Part shown: positions 53,003 through 61,511 of the stretch, piece by piece
How the letters are laid out: each line of letters opens with the position of its first letter
Numbering within the stretch: position 1 is the stretch's first letter
Source: DATLZU01 sp035573855
GTDB lineage: Bacteria; Nitrospirota; Nitrospiria; Nitrospirales; Nitrospiraceae
Reading direction: 5' to 3'
NCBI GenBank assembly: GCA_035573855.1
Contig: DATLZU010000039.1
Coordinates: forward strand, 40,885-104,884
DNA: 64,000 bases
Made by a program: the position numbers and the translations under genes
Notes under the pieces: model-generated
Database searches by the model: none
What the model saw: only the letters and a program-made list of their open reading frames with translations
Told to the model about the DNA's origin: nothing

Positions 53003-54499
53003 ATGACGTTCAACCTCACCATGACCGGGTCCGATCTCCTCCTCCTTCTGCCGGAGATCTTTCTCACGTTCTGGCTGTGCGTCGTGCTGATCGCGGACTT
53101 CGCGTTGCCAAAACTTCCCAAAGAACAACTGGCCTACCTGAGCATCGGCGGGCTGGTGGTGACCCTGGGGTGTCTCATCTGGTTCGATTCAGCGGGGATT
53201 TCGGGCACGCTTTTCAATCGGATGTTCGTCGTGGACCGGATGGCCCTGTTCTTCAAGACGTTCGTCGTCGGCGCGACGGTGCTGGTCATTCTGGCCTCGA
53301 TCGACTACGTGCAGCGGTTCCGGTTTTTCAAGGGCGAATATTACTTCCTGATCCTGATGTCAGCCCTGGGTATGATGTTCATGGCTTCGGCCAACGACCT
53401 GCTCTCCGTCTTCATCACGCTAGAGTTCTCGACATTCGGCTTCTACGTGTTGGTGGCGTACCTGCGCGACGACATGGCCTCCAATGAAGCGGGGCTCAAA
53501 TTCTTTATCCTCGGCGTGTTCGCCGCTGGGCTGCTGGCCTATGGGATTAGCCTGGTGTACGGAGAAACCGGCAAGCTCGTCTTCGCCGACATGACGGACG
53601 CCTCGACCACGCCGGGGCTGGCGATTGGATTCCTGCTGATCTTCGCCGCGCTGGGCTTCAAAATCGGGGCCGTGCCGTTCCACGCCTGGATCCCGGATAC
53701 CTACCACGGGGCGCCGACGCCGGTCACGGCGTTCCTCTCGATCGCCCCCAAGGGCGCGGCCTTCGCGATCCTGATCCGCACGTTCTACGTGGCGCTCGCC
53801 ACGTTCAAACCGACCTGGGTGTTGCTGCTGGTCGGCGTCTCGATCCTGTCCATGACGTACGGCAACATCGTGGCCATCGCGCAGCGGAACATCAAGCGCC
53901 TGCTGGCCTATTCAGGCATCGCGCAGATCGGCAACGTGCTCATCGGATTGGCCGCGGGCACCAAGATGGGCAGCGACGCCATTCTCTTCTATCTGCTGAC
54001 CTATCTGTTCGCCAACCTCGGGGCCTTCGCGGTCGTGATCGCGGTGGGAACCCTCATCGGTAGCGACGAGATCGAGGATTACAACGGACTCAATCGCCGG
54101 TCGCCATTCCTGGCGTTCGCGATGCTGATCTTTCTGCTTTCCCTCGCGGGCGTGCCGCCGCTCGCGGGGTTCATCGGCAAACTCTACATTTTTGTGGCGG
54201 CTATCCAGGAAGGGCTCTACACGCTGATCCTCGTCGGCCTGGCGAACATCGTGATTTCCATGTACTACTACCTGGTCGTCGTCAAGAAGATGTATATCAA
54301 CGAGCCGATCGACCCTTCGCCCCTGGTCGTCTCCGGACCGATGAAGGCCGTGGTGTACGTAGGACTGGCGGGCACGCTGATCCTGGGCATTTACCCCCAA
54401 CCCTTCATCGATTGGGTGGTCGCCGCTACCCTTATGTTCTCCCATCTCGCCGGCCCGTCGGCCTCCGCCACGCCCCCCCTCCTTCCCTTCGGCGGCTGA
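53003..54499 (+). CDS. nuoN: NADH:quinone oxidoreductase subunit N
   Basis: 498 residues, about 14 helices. Lys in FKIGAVPFHAWIPDTYHGAP (TM7) and the acidic TM5 equivalent in LSVFITLEFSTFGFYVLVAY are present. It is the antiporter-like subunit nearest the hydrophilic arm, and the last gene of the operon. A GC hairpin with a short T-run covers the stop codon. Confidence 0.96.
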   Translation: MTFNLTMTGSDLLLLLPEIFLTFWLCVVLIADFALPKLPKEQLAYLSIGGLVVTLGCLIWFDSAGISGTLFNRMFVVDRMALFFKTFVVGATVLVILASIDYVQRFRFFKGEYYFLILMSALGMMFMASANDLLSVFITLEFSTFGFYVLVAYLRDDMASNEAGLKFFILGVFAAGLLAYGISLVYGETGKLVFADMTDASTTPGLAIGFLLIFAALGFKIGAVPFHAWIPDTYHGAPTPVTAFLSIAPKGAAFAILIRTFYVALATFKPTWVLLLVGVSILSMTYGNIVAIAQRNIKRLLAYSGIAQIGNVLIGLAAGTKMGSDAILFYLLTYLFANLGAFAVVIAVGTLIGSDEIEDYNGLNRRSPFLAFAMLIFLLSLAGVPPLAGFIGKLYIFVAAIQEGLYTLILVGLANIVISMYYYLVVVKKMYINEPIDPSPLVVSGPMKAVVYVGLAGTLILGIYPQPFIDWVVAATLMFSHLAGPSASATPPLLPFGG

Positions 54500-54516
54500 T
54501 TGCAGCCGCCGGTTTT
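54491..54516 (+). terminator. Terminator of the complex I operon
   Basis: GGCGGCT and AGCCGCC form a 7-bp stem with a 6-base loop, followed by GGTTTT. The stem begins inside the nuoN stop region. Confidence 0.6.
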
Positions 54517-54621
54517 GCCGATCCGAACCGACGCAAATAATCCTTGCAGCGTCCACGGAAGCGGCGGTACAGTCCTCCCCAACACGAGCCTCGATCGCCG
54601 GATCGGCTTCCCGGTTCGCCC

Positions 54622-56121
54622 ATGAGTCCGACGGACGACATCGACCGCGAGCGGCCACCGCAGGCTTGTCAGCCCGAATCCGCCACTGTGTTCGACCGCC
54701 CCGCGCCAGCCGCCACGACGGGGGCGACACCCGTTTGGCTTCGCTGGCTTCAGCACTGGCCCATCGAGCGTCGAGTCCTGGCGGGATTCGGGCTGGTGTT
54801 CGCTGGGGTGCTGGTGATCACCACCGTGTCGTATCGCAACACCAATACGCTCATCAAGAACAGCCGCCTGGATGCCCGCAGCCACGAGTTCCTGGATCTC
54901 CTCGACGGAGTCGCCGTCGCCCTCGCCGATGCGGAGAGCGGTCATCGCCGGTACCTGGTCACAGGCGAAAATAGTTACCTGATCCCCTATCGCAACGCCG
55001 TCGACCGCATGCCCGAGTACTTCCGCTATCTCCGGGAGTTGACCGCCGACGCCCCGGCGCAGCAAGGCCGCGTGAACTTTCTCGAGGGCCTGATCAAGAA
55101 GCAACTGGAGGCGGAGGCCGCCGCCATCGAACTCCGGAAACGGAAGGGATTCCAGGGAGTCAGGCAAATGGCGCTTGAAGGGGCGGCCAAGCGCGAGCTG
55201 GCGACGGCCCGCGGCGTCATCGCGGAAATGGCCAACGAGGAAAACCGCGCACTGCGTCGCCGCGTCGCGGAATCGGCGGAGAGCACGCGCAGCACGATCC
55301 TGCTGCTGGGAGTCGGGACGCTGCTGCAGTTCGTCCTACTGGCCTCGGTCTATTATCTGATCCGGCACGACATCACCGAACGGCGACGGGTCGCGGCCGA
55401 GCTGCGGCGGCGCGGGGAGTTACTGGAGGCCGCGAACAAGGAATTGGAAGCGTTCAGTTATTCCGTCTCGCACGACCTGAGAGCTCCGCTCCGCCATATC
55501 GACGGCTACACAGCGCTGTTGGAGAAGAGCGCCGGTCCGGCTCTCGACGAGAAGGCCCGCCGCTATCTGCAGACGATCTCGGAATCGGCCAGGCGGATGG
55601 GGCAGTTGATCGACGACCTGCTGGTGTTCTCCCGCATGGGGCGGGCGGAAATGCTGCGCACGACGGTCGATCTGGACCAGGTGGTGAAGAACGTCCTGCA
55701 CGATCTGCGGCATGACTTGCACGGACGGGCGGTCTCCTGGACAATTGAGCCACTGCCGCAGGTGCAAGGGGATCCGTCGATGCTGCGGCAGGTCCTGGTG
55801 AATCTGATCTCCAACGCGATCAAGTTCACCGGCACGCGCTCGCTGGCCAAGATCGAGATCGGCTGCGATCGCAGCCGACCCGATGAGGTCGTGATCTTCG
55901 TGCGGGACAACGGCGTCGGCTTCGACATGCAATACGCGGGCAAGCTGTTCGGCGTGTTCCAACGGTTGCATCGGGCCGACGAATTCGAAGGCACCGGCAT
56001 CGGGCTCGCCAACGTCCGGCGGATCGTTCACCGGCACGGCGGCAGGACCTGGGCCGAGGGTGCTCCGGACAAGGGCGCGACGTTCTATTTCTCGTTGCCG
56101 ATCGCGAGGGCTTCCGCATGA
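54622..56121 (+). CDS. Membrane sensor histidine kinase with CHASE3-like domain
   Basis: 499 residues. TM1 (RVLAGFGLVFAGVLVITTVS) and TM2 (ILLLGVGTLLQFVLLASVYYLI) bracket a helical extracytoplasmic domain (about 70-225) with the CHASE3-like motif DAESGHRRYLVTGE. A short coiled coil leads to HisKA (SYSVSHDLRAPLRHI, phospho-His) and an HATPase with NLISNAIKFTG, DNGVGFD and GTGIGLANV. The organisation resembles phytochrome-like or Rcp1-type kinases. The ATG overlaps no ribosome site I can see. The next gene starts within its stop (ATGA). Confidence 0.9.
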   Translation: MSPTDDIDRERPPQACQPESATVFDRPAPAATTGATPVWLRWLQHWPIERRVLAGFGLVFAGVLVITTVSYRNTNTLIKNSRLDARSHEFLDLLDGVAVALADAESGHRRYLVTGENSYLIPYRNAVDRMPEYFRYLRELTADAPAQQGRVNFLEGLIKKQLEAEAAAIELRKRKGFQGVRQMALEGAAKRELATARGVIAEMANEENRALRRRVAESAESTRSTILLLGVGTLLQFVLLASVYYLIRHDITERRRVAAELRRRGELLEAANKELEAFSYSVSHDLRAPLRHIDGYTALLEKSAGPALDEKARRYLQTISESARRMGQLIDDLLVFSRMGRAEMLRTTVDLDQVVKNVLHDLRHDLHGRAVSWTIEPLPQVQGDPSMLRQVLVNLISNAIKFTGTRSLAKIEIGCDRSRPDEVVIFVRDNGVGFDMQYAGKLFGVFQRLHRADEFEGTGIGLANVRRIVHRHGGRTWAEGAPDKGATFYFSLPIARASA

Positions 56122-56552
56122 CCACTGGGAAACCGATCGTCCTGGCCGAAGACAATCCACGGGACGCGGAACTCGCGCTGGCCGCCATGGAGGAGCACCA
56201 TCTGGCCGACAAGGTCGTGGTCTGCCGGGACGGCGCCGAAGTGTTGGATTATCTGTATTGCCGAGGACGGTATAAGACGCGCCTACAAGGCAATCCCGCG
56301 GTGGTATTCCTGGATCTCAAGATGCCCAAAGTAGACGGGCTCGAAGTGCTGCGCACCATCAAAGCTGATGCCCGACTCCGGCCGATCCCGGTGGTGATGT
56401 TGACGTCTTCGCGCGAAGAGCGCGACCTCGCCCAAAGCTATGCCCTGGGGGCAAACGCTTACGTCGTCAAACCGGTTGAGTTCCAGCAATTCCTCAGGGC
56501 GGTGAAAGAATCGGGCATGTTCTGGGGGGTAATCAACGAACCTCCGCCGTAA
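56118..56552 (+). CDS. Receiver protein (Rcp1-type response regulator)
   Basis: 144 residues. Acidic pocket LAEDNPRDAELA, phospho-Asp in VVFLDLKMPKVDGLEVL, Thr in VVMLTSSREERD and Lys in YVVKPVEFQQF are present. The long alpha2 region (VLDYLYCRGRYKTR) is typical of the Rcp1 subgroup that partners kinases of the preceding type. It overlaps the kinase stop by four bases. Confidence 0.93.
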   Translation: MTTGKPIVLAEDNPRDAELALAAMEEHHLADKVVVCRDGAEVLDYLYCRGRYKTRLQGNPAVVFLDLKMPKVDGLEVLRTIKADARLRPIPVVMLTSSREERDLAQSYALGANAYVVKPVEFQQFLRAVKESGMFWGVINEPPP

Positions 56553-56566
56553 GGAGCCGGTCCTGC

Positions 56567-58219
56567 GTGCAGGACCGTGACGACACGGAGAGCCGCGTGA
56601 AAAACCCGTTGCGCGTGCTGCAGCTCGAAGACAACCCCGTGGATGCCGAGTTGATCACGGCGACGTTGGCAGAAGGCGGGATCCCCTGCGAAGCCGACCG
56701 CGTCGAAACCCGGGCCGACTTTCTGGCTGCCCTCAAACGCGGCGGGTACGACATGATCCTCGCCGACTACTCCTTGCCGTCCTTCGACGGCATCTCTGCC
56801 CTGGCCATCGCCCGCGAACTGCGACCCGACATCCCATTCATCTTTGTTTCCGCCACCCTCGGCGAAGAACTGGCGATCGACACGCTGCATCGCGGCGCGA
56901 CCGATTACATCCTGAAACAACGGCTGGGCCGGCTGGTGCCGTCGGTCCAGCGGGCCCTCCGCGAGTTGGACGAGCGGATGGAACGCAAGCGGGCCGAAGA
57001 GGCGTTGCGGCAGAGCGAGCGGCAGCTCCGCCAGGCGCAAAAGATGGAAGCCGTGGGGCGGCTGGCCGGAGGGCTGGCGCACGATTTCAACAATCTCCTG
57101 ACCGTCATCATGGGCTATACCCAGGTGCTGCTCGGCGAACTAGGACCGGATCACCCGCTGCGAGCCCAGATCGAAGAAACCCAGAAAGCCGGCGAGCGGG
57201 CCGCCACGTTGATCCGGCAATTGCTGACCTTCAGCCGCAAACAGGCGCTGGAGCCGAAAGTGGTGAGCCTCAACAGCGTCGTGCACAACCTGGACAGTAT
57301 GTTGCGCCGCCTGATCGGCGAGGACATCGATCTCGTCATCGCCCTCGATCCGGATGAAGGCCGGGTCAAGGCCGACCCAGGCCAGCTCGAACAGGTCGTG
57401 ATGAATCTGGTGGTCAACGCCCGCGACGCCATGCCGCAGGGAGGCAAGCTGACCATCGACATCTCGCAAGCCAAGCTCGTCCGGACCCCGATGCACCACC
57501 TGCGTCCGTTGCCGCCCGGCTCATACATGAAACTGTCCGTCCGCGACTCCGGGTGCGGCATGAATGCCGAGACGCTGTCCCATATCTTCGAACCGTTCTT
57601 CACGACCAAAGAGGACGGCAAGGGCACGGGGTTGGGGCTCTCCACGGTGTTCGGAATCGTCACGCAAAGCGGCGGCGGGATCGACGTCTGGAGCGAGGTG
57701 GGGAAAGGGACAACGTTCGACATCTATCTCCCAAAGGTCGAATCCGAAGCCGAGACCGCCCCGATCGTCTCCGCTCCCGAACAGGTGTCGCGCGGGACGG
57801 AGACGATTCTGCTGGTCGAAGATGAGCCAAGCGTCCGGGACCTCATCCGGGAGGAACTGCGGAAATGCGGCTACCGGGTGCTGGAAGCGAAAAACGGGGT
57901 TGAAGCCTGCCTGGTGGCCACCCAACAGACGGGATTCATCCATCTGCTGCTGACTGATGTCGTCATGCCCGCCATGAGCGGACGCGAACTGGCGCATCAC
58001 CTGTTGGCTATCAAGCCGGACCTGAAAGTCCTGTTCATGTCCGGCTATCTCGACGACGTCGGGGTCGGCTCCGACATGGACGAGCGCAAGACAGCGTTCC
58101 TCCAGAAACCCTTCACGCCCGAGGTGTTGGCGAGAACCGTCCGGGACCTGCTGGACGGCAAGTCCGGATCCGGGCGGAATGGCGCCGGCGAGCACCTGGC
58201 AGCCCGAGCCAAAACCTAG
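56567..58219 (+). CDS. Hybrid histidine kinase, REC-HisKA-HATPase-REC
   Basis: 550 residues from GTG 56567 (AAGGAG ten bases before); GTG 56597 is a close second with its own GGAG. The N-terminal receiver has Asp in DMILADYSLPS. A coiled coil precedes the HisKA domain, with H in GLAHDFNNLLTVI. The HATPase contains NLVVNARDAMP, DSGCGM and GTGLGLSTV. A C-terminal receiver has Asp in LLTDVVMPAMSG. There are no membrane helices, so it is cytoplasmic and probably acts downstream of the two preceding gene products in a phosphorelay. Confidence 0.92.
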   Translation: MQDRDDTESRVKNPLRVLQLEDNPVDAELITATLAEGGIPCEADRVETRADFLAALKRGGYDMILADYSLPSFDGISALAIARELRPDIPFIFVSATLGEELAIDTLHRGATDYILKQRLGRLVPSVQRALRELDERMERKRAEEALRQSERQLRQAQKMEAVGRLAGGLAHDFNNLLTVIMGYTQVLLGELGPDHPLRAQIEETQKAGERAATLIRQLLTFSRKQALEPKVVSLNSVVHNLDSMLRRLIGEDIDLVIALDPDEGRVKADPGQLEQVVMNLVVNARDAMPQGGKLTIDISQAKLVRTPMHHLRPLPPGSYMKLSVRDSGCGMNAETLSHIFEPFFTTKEDGKGTGLGLSTVFGIVTQSGGGIDVWSEVGKGTTFDIYLPKVESEAETAPIVSAPEQVSRGTETILLVEDEPSVRDLIREELRKCGYRVLEAKNGVEACLVATQQTGFIHLLLTDVVMPAMSGRELAHHLLAIKPDLKVLFMSGYLDDVGVGSDMDERKTAFLQKPFTPEVLARTVRDLLDGKSGSGRNGAGEHLAARAKT

Positions 58220-58336
58220 CGTCTCCCTTGTCCGTTTCCCGAGATCGAATCGTGTGCACGGTTCCCCGGTGTCGCCAGCGCACCGATGCGGTGCGAACAA
58301 GAGAGCTGTTTTTCCTCCCTCTCGCGTCTTGGACGA

Positions 58337-58366
58337 TTGACGCTTCTCCCTGTGGCTCTCTATACT
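58337..58366 (+). promoter_or_regulatory. Promoter of the phosphodiester glycosidase-like gene
   Basis: TTGACG (58337-58342) and TATACT (58361-58366), 18-base spacer; the gene starts 53 bases later. Confidence 0.65.
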
Positions 58367-58419
58367 CCCGTTCAACAGCCGCCGCCGACTCCAGCGGGTC
58401 GCGGCCTCGGAGAAGCCAG

Positions 58420-59355
58420 ATGCAATGGTGCAGGGAGCATGGCCCCCTCCGTGCGAGCCGGTTAGGTTCTACCCGGCTGCGTTTTGTCATCCCGCTCTTC
58501 CTGCTCGGGTACGCCGGCATTCCCGATGCCGTCCCCGCCCAGACCATCCAATGGAATCCGTTGGCCGACGGCTTGGCGGTGACCCTGTGGTACCCCACGC
58601 CGGCCTGCCAGGACGTGCCCGCGTTGCTCATGGTCCAGATCGACCCGGAGCGATTCGAGTTCTCGATCTATCAGTTTCACGACGAAGGCCTCGGCGCCCC
58701 GCTGACGATCCAGGAGTGGCAGCACCGAACCGGCGCCCATGTCCTGTTCAACGCCGGCCTGTTCCGCGAGGACTACTCGTATTTGGGCCTGCTGATGAAG
58801 GACGGGCGGATGGTCGGCGCCAAGCGGCACCATTCCTGGCAAGCGCTCTTCGTGGCCGAGCCGGTCGTCCCCGGTCTCCGAAAGGCCCGGGTGCTTGACT
58901 TGGCTTTCGAGTCCTTCCATGAAGCGCACCCCTTGTACCGGGAAGCGGCCCAGTCGCTGATGTTGCTGGATCGCACGGGGAAGCCGCGGGTGCGCCAGAC
59001 GGGGAAACGAGCCCAGCAGACGGTGGTGGCGGAAGACGGGGAGGGACGGATCTTGATCATCAAGACCACGGACGCCGTCACGCTGTATGGGTTGGCCGAG
59101 TGTCTGCGGAACGGCTTTCCCGCGATCCGTCAGGCCATGGCGATGGACGGTGGTTCCTCCTCCGACCTCTTCATTCGAACCGATCTCCTGGCGAACCGGA
59201 GCGAAGAAGGCGGCCAGCCGGCGTGGAAGGATATCGTGAACGGACAGGCGTCCCGCCACATCCCGCTGCCCGCCGTTATCGGCGTAAAACCGCGCCGCGA
59301 GCCGCCGCGGATGGAATCGGAGAAGACCGCGCCCGGCCGGACGACGCAACGTTAG
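58420..59355 (+). CDS. Exported phosphodiester glycosidase-family protein (NAGPA-like)
   Basis: 311 residues from ATG 58420 behind GGAGAAG. A signal peptide (LRFVIPLFLLGYAGIPDAVPA) is followed by VLFNAGLFREDYSYLGLLMKDG and AMAMDGGSSSDLFIR, the two glycine-rich motifs of the NAGPA/DUF2233 fold. Human NAGPA uncovers mannose-6-phosphate; bacterial members act on envelope or biofilm glycans, and no substrate can be read here. The stop overlaps the stop of the convergent rhodanese gene. Confidence 0.8.
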   Translation: MQWCREHGPLRASRLGSTRLRFVIPLFLLGYAGIPDAVPAQTIQWNPLADGLAVTLWYPTPACQDVPALLMVQIDPERFEFSIYQFHDEGLGAPLTIQEWQHRTGAHVLFNAGLFREDYSYLGLLMKDGRMVGAKRHHSWQALFVAEPVVPGLRKARVLDLAFESFHEAHPLYREAAQSLMLLDRTGKPRVRQTGKRAQQTVVAEDGEGRILIIKTTDAVTLYGLAECLRNGFPAIRQAMAMDGGSSSDLFIRTDLLANRSEEGGQPAWKDIVNGQASRHIPLPAVIGVKPRREPPRMESEKTAPGRTTQR

Positions 59356-59780
59356 CGACGCGGCGGTGCGACGGGGAATCCGGCTTCCAACCAGGCATTC
59401 ATGCTCCCTTTGACGTTGTAGACGTGCCGGTACCCCAGGTCCGCCAACGTTTCAGCCGCGATATGGCTGCGGTGTCCGGACTGGCAGTAGACCACGATAT
59501 GGTCATCCGGCTTGGCGCCGATCTCGCGATGGCGGGCTTTGATCTCGCGGAAATCGATATTCCGATCCGTACCCGGGATGACCCCTGTGGCATGTTCTTC
59601 CGGCGACCGCACATCGATCAAGAAAAAGCCCTTCTGGGCCAACGACGGCGCTTTGTTCAACCCAGCCCGCAGCTGGTGGACAGACAACTCATAGGAATGA
59701 TACGCCAGGGCGCCGCTCGCGCCGGTCAGCACGGCGAGCAGGGCGAGACTGGCCCATGCAATGGATCGGCGGGAATCCAT
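59352..59780 (-). CDS. Rhodanese-like domain protein, exported or membrane-anchored
   Basis: 142 residues from ATG 59780 behind AAGGAGG. A hydrophobic signal/anchor (SIAWASLALLAVLTGASGALA) precedes one rhodanese domain, with LIDVRSPEEHATGVIPG and the active-site loop CQSGHRS, so the catalytic Cys is present. Likely handles sulfur or persulfide transfer in the periplasm. It is tail to tail with the glycosidase-like gene, sharing 4 bases. Confidence 0.88.
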   Translation of the reverse strand: MDSRRSIAWASLALLAVLTGASGALAYHSYELSVHQLRAGLNKAPSLAQKGFFLIDVRSPEEHATGVIPGTDRNIDFREIKARHREIGAKPDDHIVVYCQSGHRSHIAAETLADLGYRHVYNVKGSMNAWLEAGFPVAPPRR

Positions 59781-59866
59781 GGTTCTTCCTCCTTGTGACA
59801 ACGAAAGTCCGTACAGGGACAGGTTGAGTCGGGCGGAAAACGAACGAGGTGTATGATAGGAGCCCC

Positions 59867-60178
59867 ATGAAAGGCTGGTCAAGAGTCGCCGCGCTGGCCT
59901 GTGTCTTGGCGGGGAGCGGCTGCGCGGACGGCGCCAAAGTGATACAGGAAACTGAGACCGGCGGGATCGTGGTCTATCCGTTCAACAGCGGGCAAGGCCA
60001 TCTGGTATCGCCGTTCCGACGCGACGCGCTGCAACTGATCGTGCAACGGTGCGGCAGCCAGTACACGATCGTCCGGGAGGGAGAGGCAAAGGGACGAAGC
60101 CGGATCGCAGGCGGAATGGGAGGGACGGAGGACGTGGTTCACGAGCGGCGCTGGGGAATTCAGTTCGAGTGCAAGTAA
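59867..60178 (+). CDS. Small lipoprotein
   Basis: 103 residues; ATG 59867 follows AGGAG. The signal peptide ends LAGSGCA, with the lipid-accepting Cys about residue 18. The mature part (VVYPFNSGQGHLVSPFRRDA) looks beta-rich, with a second Cys pair near the end. Unknown family. It lies divergent from the rhodanese gene. Confidence 0.7.
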   Translation: MKGWSRVAALACVLAGSGCADGAKVIQETETGGIVVYPFNSGQGHLVSPFRRDALQLIVQRCGSQYTIVREGEAKGRSRIAGGMGGTEDVVHERRWGIQFECK

Positions 60179-60195
60179 CGGCGGGGCCGGCGGGT

Positions 60196-61422
60196 TTAGG
60201 TCTTCGCGGCCATGGGCGCCGTCTCGTGTCGGCGTCGCAGATCGTCGATAGTCAACAGGCTGAACAGCGTCACGCCCTGCCGTTCGACGTTCGCCCGTCC
60301 GCCCTGTTCCTTCCGATCCACGATGACCAAGGCGTAACGGACATCGAGCCCAGCCTCGCGCGCCGCAGCAACGGCCTTGAGCAACGAGCTGCCGCTGGTG
60401 AGCACGTCGTCGACGATCAACGCCCGATCGCCAGCCTGAACGGCCCCCTCGATCAACTTCCCCAGCCCGTGATCTTTCGGCTGCTTGCGGACGACGAAGG
60501 TTCGCCAGTCCCTGCGCGGCGTCGCGCGAAAGCCGTAATCGGAGAGGGTCGTCGCGATCGAAATGGCGCCCAACTCCAGCCCACCGATGCAGTCGAACTC
60601 CAGGTCCTTGAGAACTTCCCAGGCCGCCCGCGCCACCAATGCCCGGGGACCCGGATGGGCCATGAGGGCGCGGCAATCGACATAAAACGGGCTCGTCAGA
60701 CCGGAGGCCAACTTGAAGCCGCCTTGAGGGTCCCACTTGAACGACCCGGTCGCAAGAAACGCTTGAGCCAACTCATCCCGTACCATCGCCGCTCCTCTGC
60801 CCGCCCTGCGCACCGCCTTCGTTCCTCTCGGCGGGGCGGCTGATTCTACACGCTTCGCCATCCCCAACGCATTCACTTTTTCGGGGCTGTCCGTCCCGCC
60901 GGAGCCCGGGCTTCCGGCAAACCGCTTGACCTGGGTCGCCAGCATGCCGGCGACCAAGTCGAGATCGAAGGGCCAGGCATAGCGGAAGACGACGTCAGGA
61001 TGGGCGCGACGAAGCTGGTCGATCGTCCGGGGAATCTCAATTTCGGCGTGAGATCCTCCGGGCGTCAGCATGGAGGAGATCACCGTGACTTGCCCAACTC
61101 CCTCCTTGAGGAGTTCTTCGACCGCCTCCTCCAGCGTCGGCGCGCAATACTCGTTGTAGGCAATACGGAACAAGGAGCCGTCCAACGACGGCTTGAGCCG
61201 CGCGGCCAGGGCTTCGAGCCCCGACTGGTAAGGATCGTTCTCGCCCGTTCGTGGCCATCGACGAATTCGGCGGTCCAGCTCCACTTCTTCTGCCGTCGGC
61301 GCACCCCCGGTCGACCGGCGCTGCGCTTCCAGCCGTTTGAGCTTCATGACGAGGTCGTAGGGACAATCCTTGGGAATCCCGCCATGCCCGACCAGGACCA
61401 CGCCGCGTTTGCGCTCCCGCAT
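60196..61422 (-). CDS. pyrE: CbiX-like chelatase fused to orotate phosphoribosyltransferase
   Basis: 408 residues in one uninterrupted frame. Residues about 1-165 are a CbiX/SirB-like fold (VVLVGHGGIPKD, a metal-site His; MLTPGGSHAEIEIP, second His). The C-terminal 196 residues are PyrE: FKLASGLTSPFYVDCR and the PRPP loop ALIVDDVLTSGSSLL. The PyrE part has its own ATG at 60786 behind a strong AGAGGAG, so PyrE may also be made alone. CbiX inserts cobalt or iron into sirohydrochlorin, whereas PyrE makes OMP. The fusion is unexpected. Start ATG 61422 has AAGGAG nine bases before. Confidence 0.82.
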   Translation of the reverse strand: MRERKRGVVLVGHGGIPKDCPYDLVMKLKRLEAQRRSTGGAPTAEEVELDRRIRRWPRTGENDPYQSGLEALAARLKPSLDGSLFRIAYNEYCAPTLEEAVEELLKEGVGQVTVISSMLTPGGSHAEIEIPRTIDQLRRAHPDVVFRYAWPFDLDLVAGMLATQVKRFAGSPGSGGTDSPEKVNALGMAKRVESAAPPRGTKAVRRAGRGAAMVRDELAQAFLATGSFKWDPQGGFKLASGLTSPFYVDCRALMAHPGPRALVARAAWEVLKDLEFDCIGGLELGAISIATTLSDYGFRATPRRDWRTFVVRKQPKDHGLGKLIEGAVQAGDRALIVDDVLTSGSSLLKAVAAAREAGLDVRYALVIVDRKEQGGRANVERQGVTLFSLLTIDDLRRRHETAPMAAKT

Positions 61423-61459
61423 CACCATTCTCTCCTTCCCCCGAACCCCTCTCCTAATT

Positions 61460-61494
61460 CCCTCGCCCCGTGTAAGAGAGGGCAAGGGCGAGGG
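61460..61494. repeat. Intergenic inverted repeat
   Basis: CCCTCGCCC (61460-61468) and GGGCGAGGG (61486-61494) form a 9-bp stem with a 17-base loop in a CT/GA-rich spacer. It is like the dispersed palindromes of many GC-rich genomes. Confidence 0.5.
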
Positions 61495-61511
61495 GGGAGC
61501 CAACCGGTAGA

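Noticed and set aside
51416..53128. 570-codon minus-strand frame
   Set aside because: It is antisense to the second nuoM and the start of nuoN; the same charged antisense signature.
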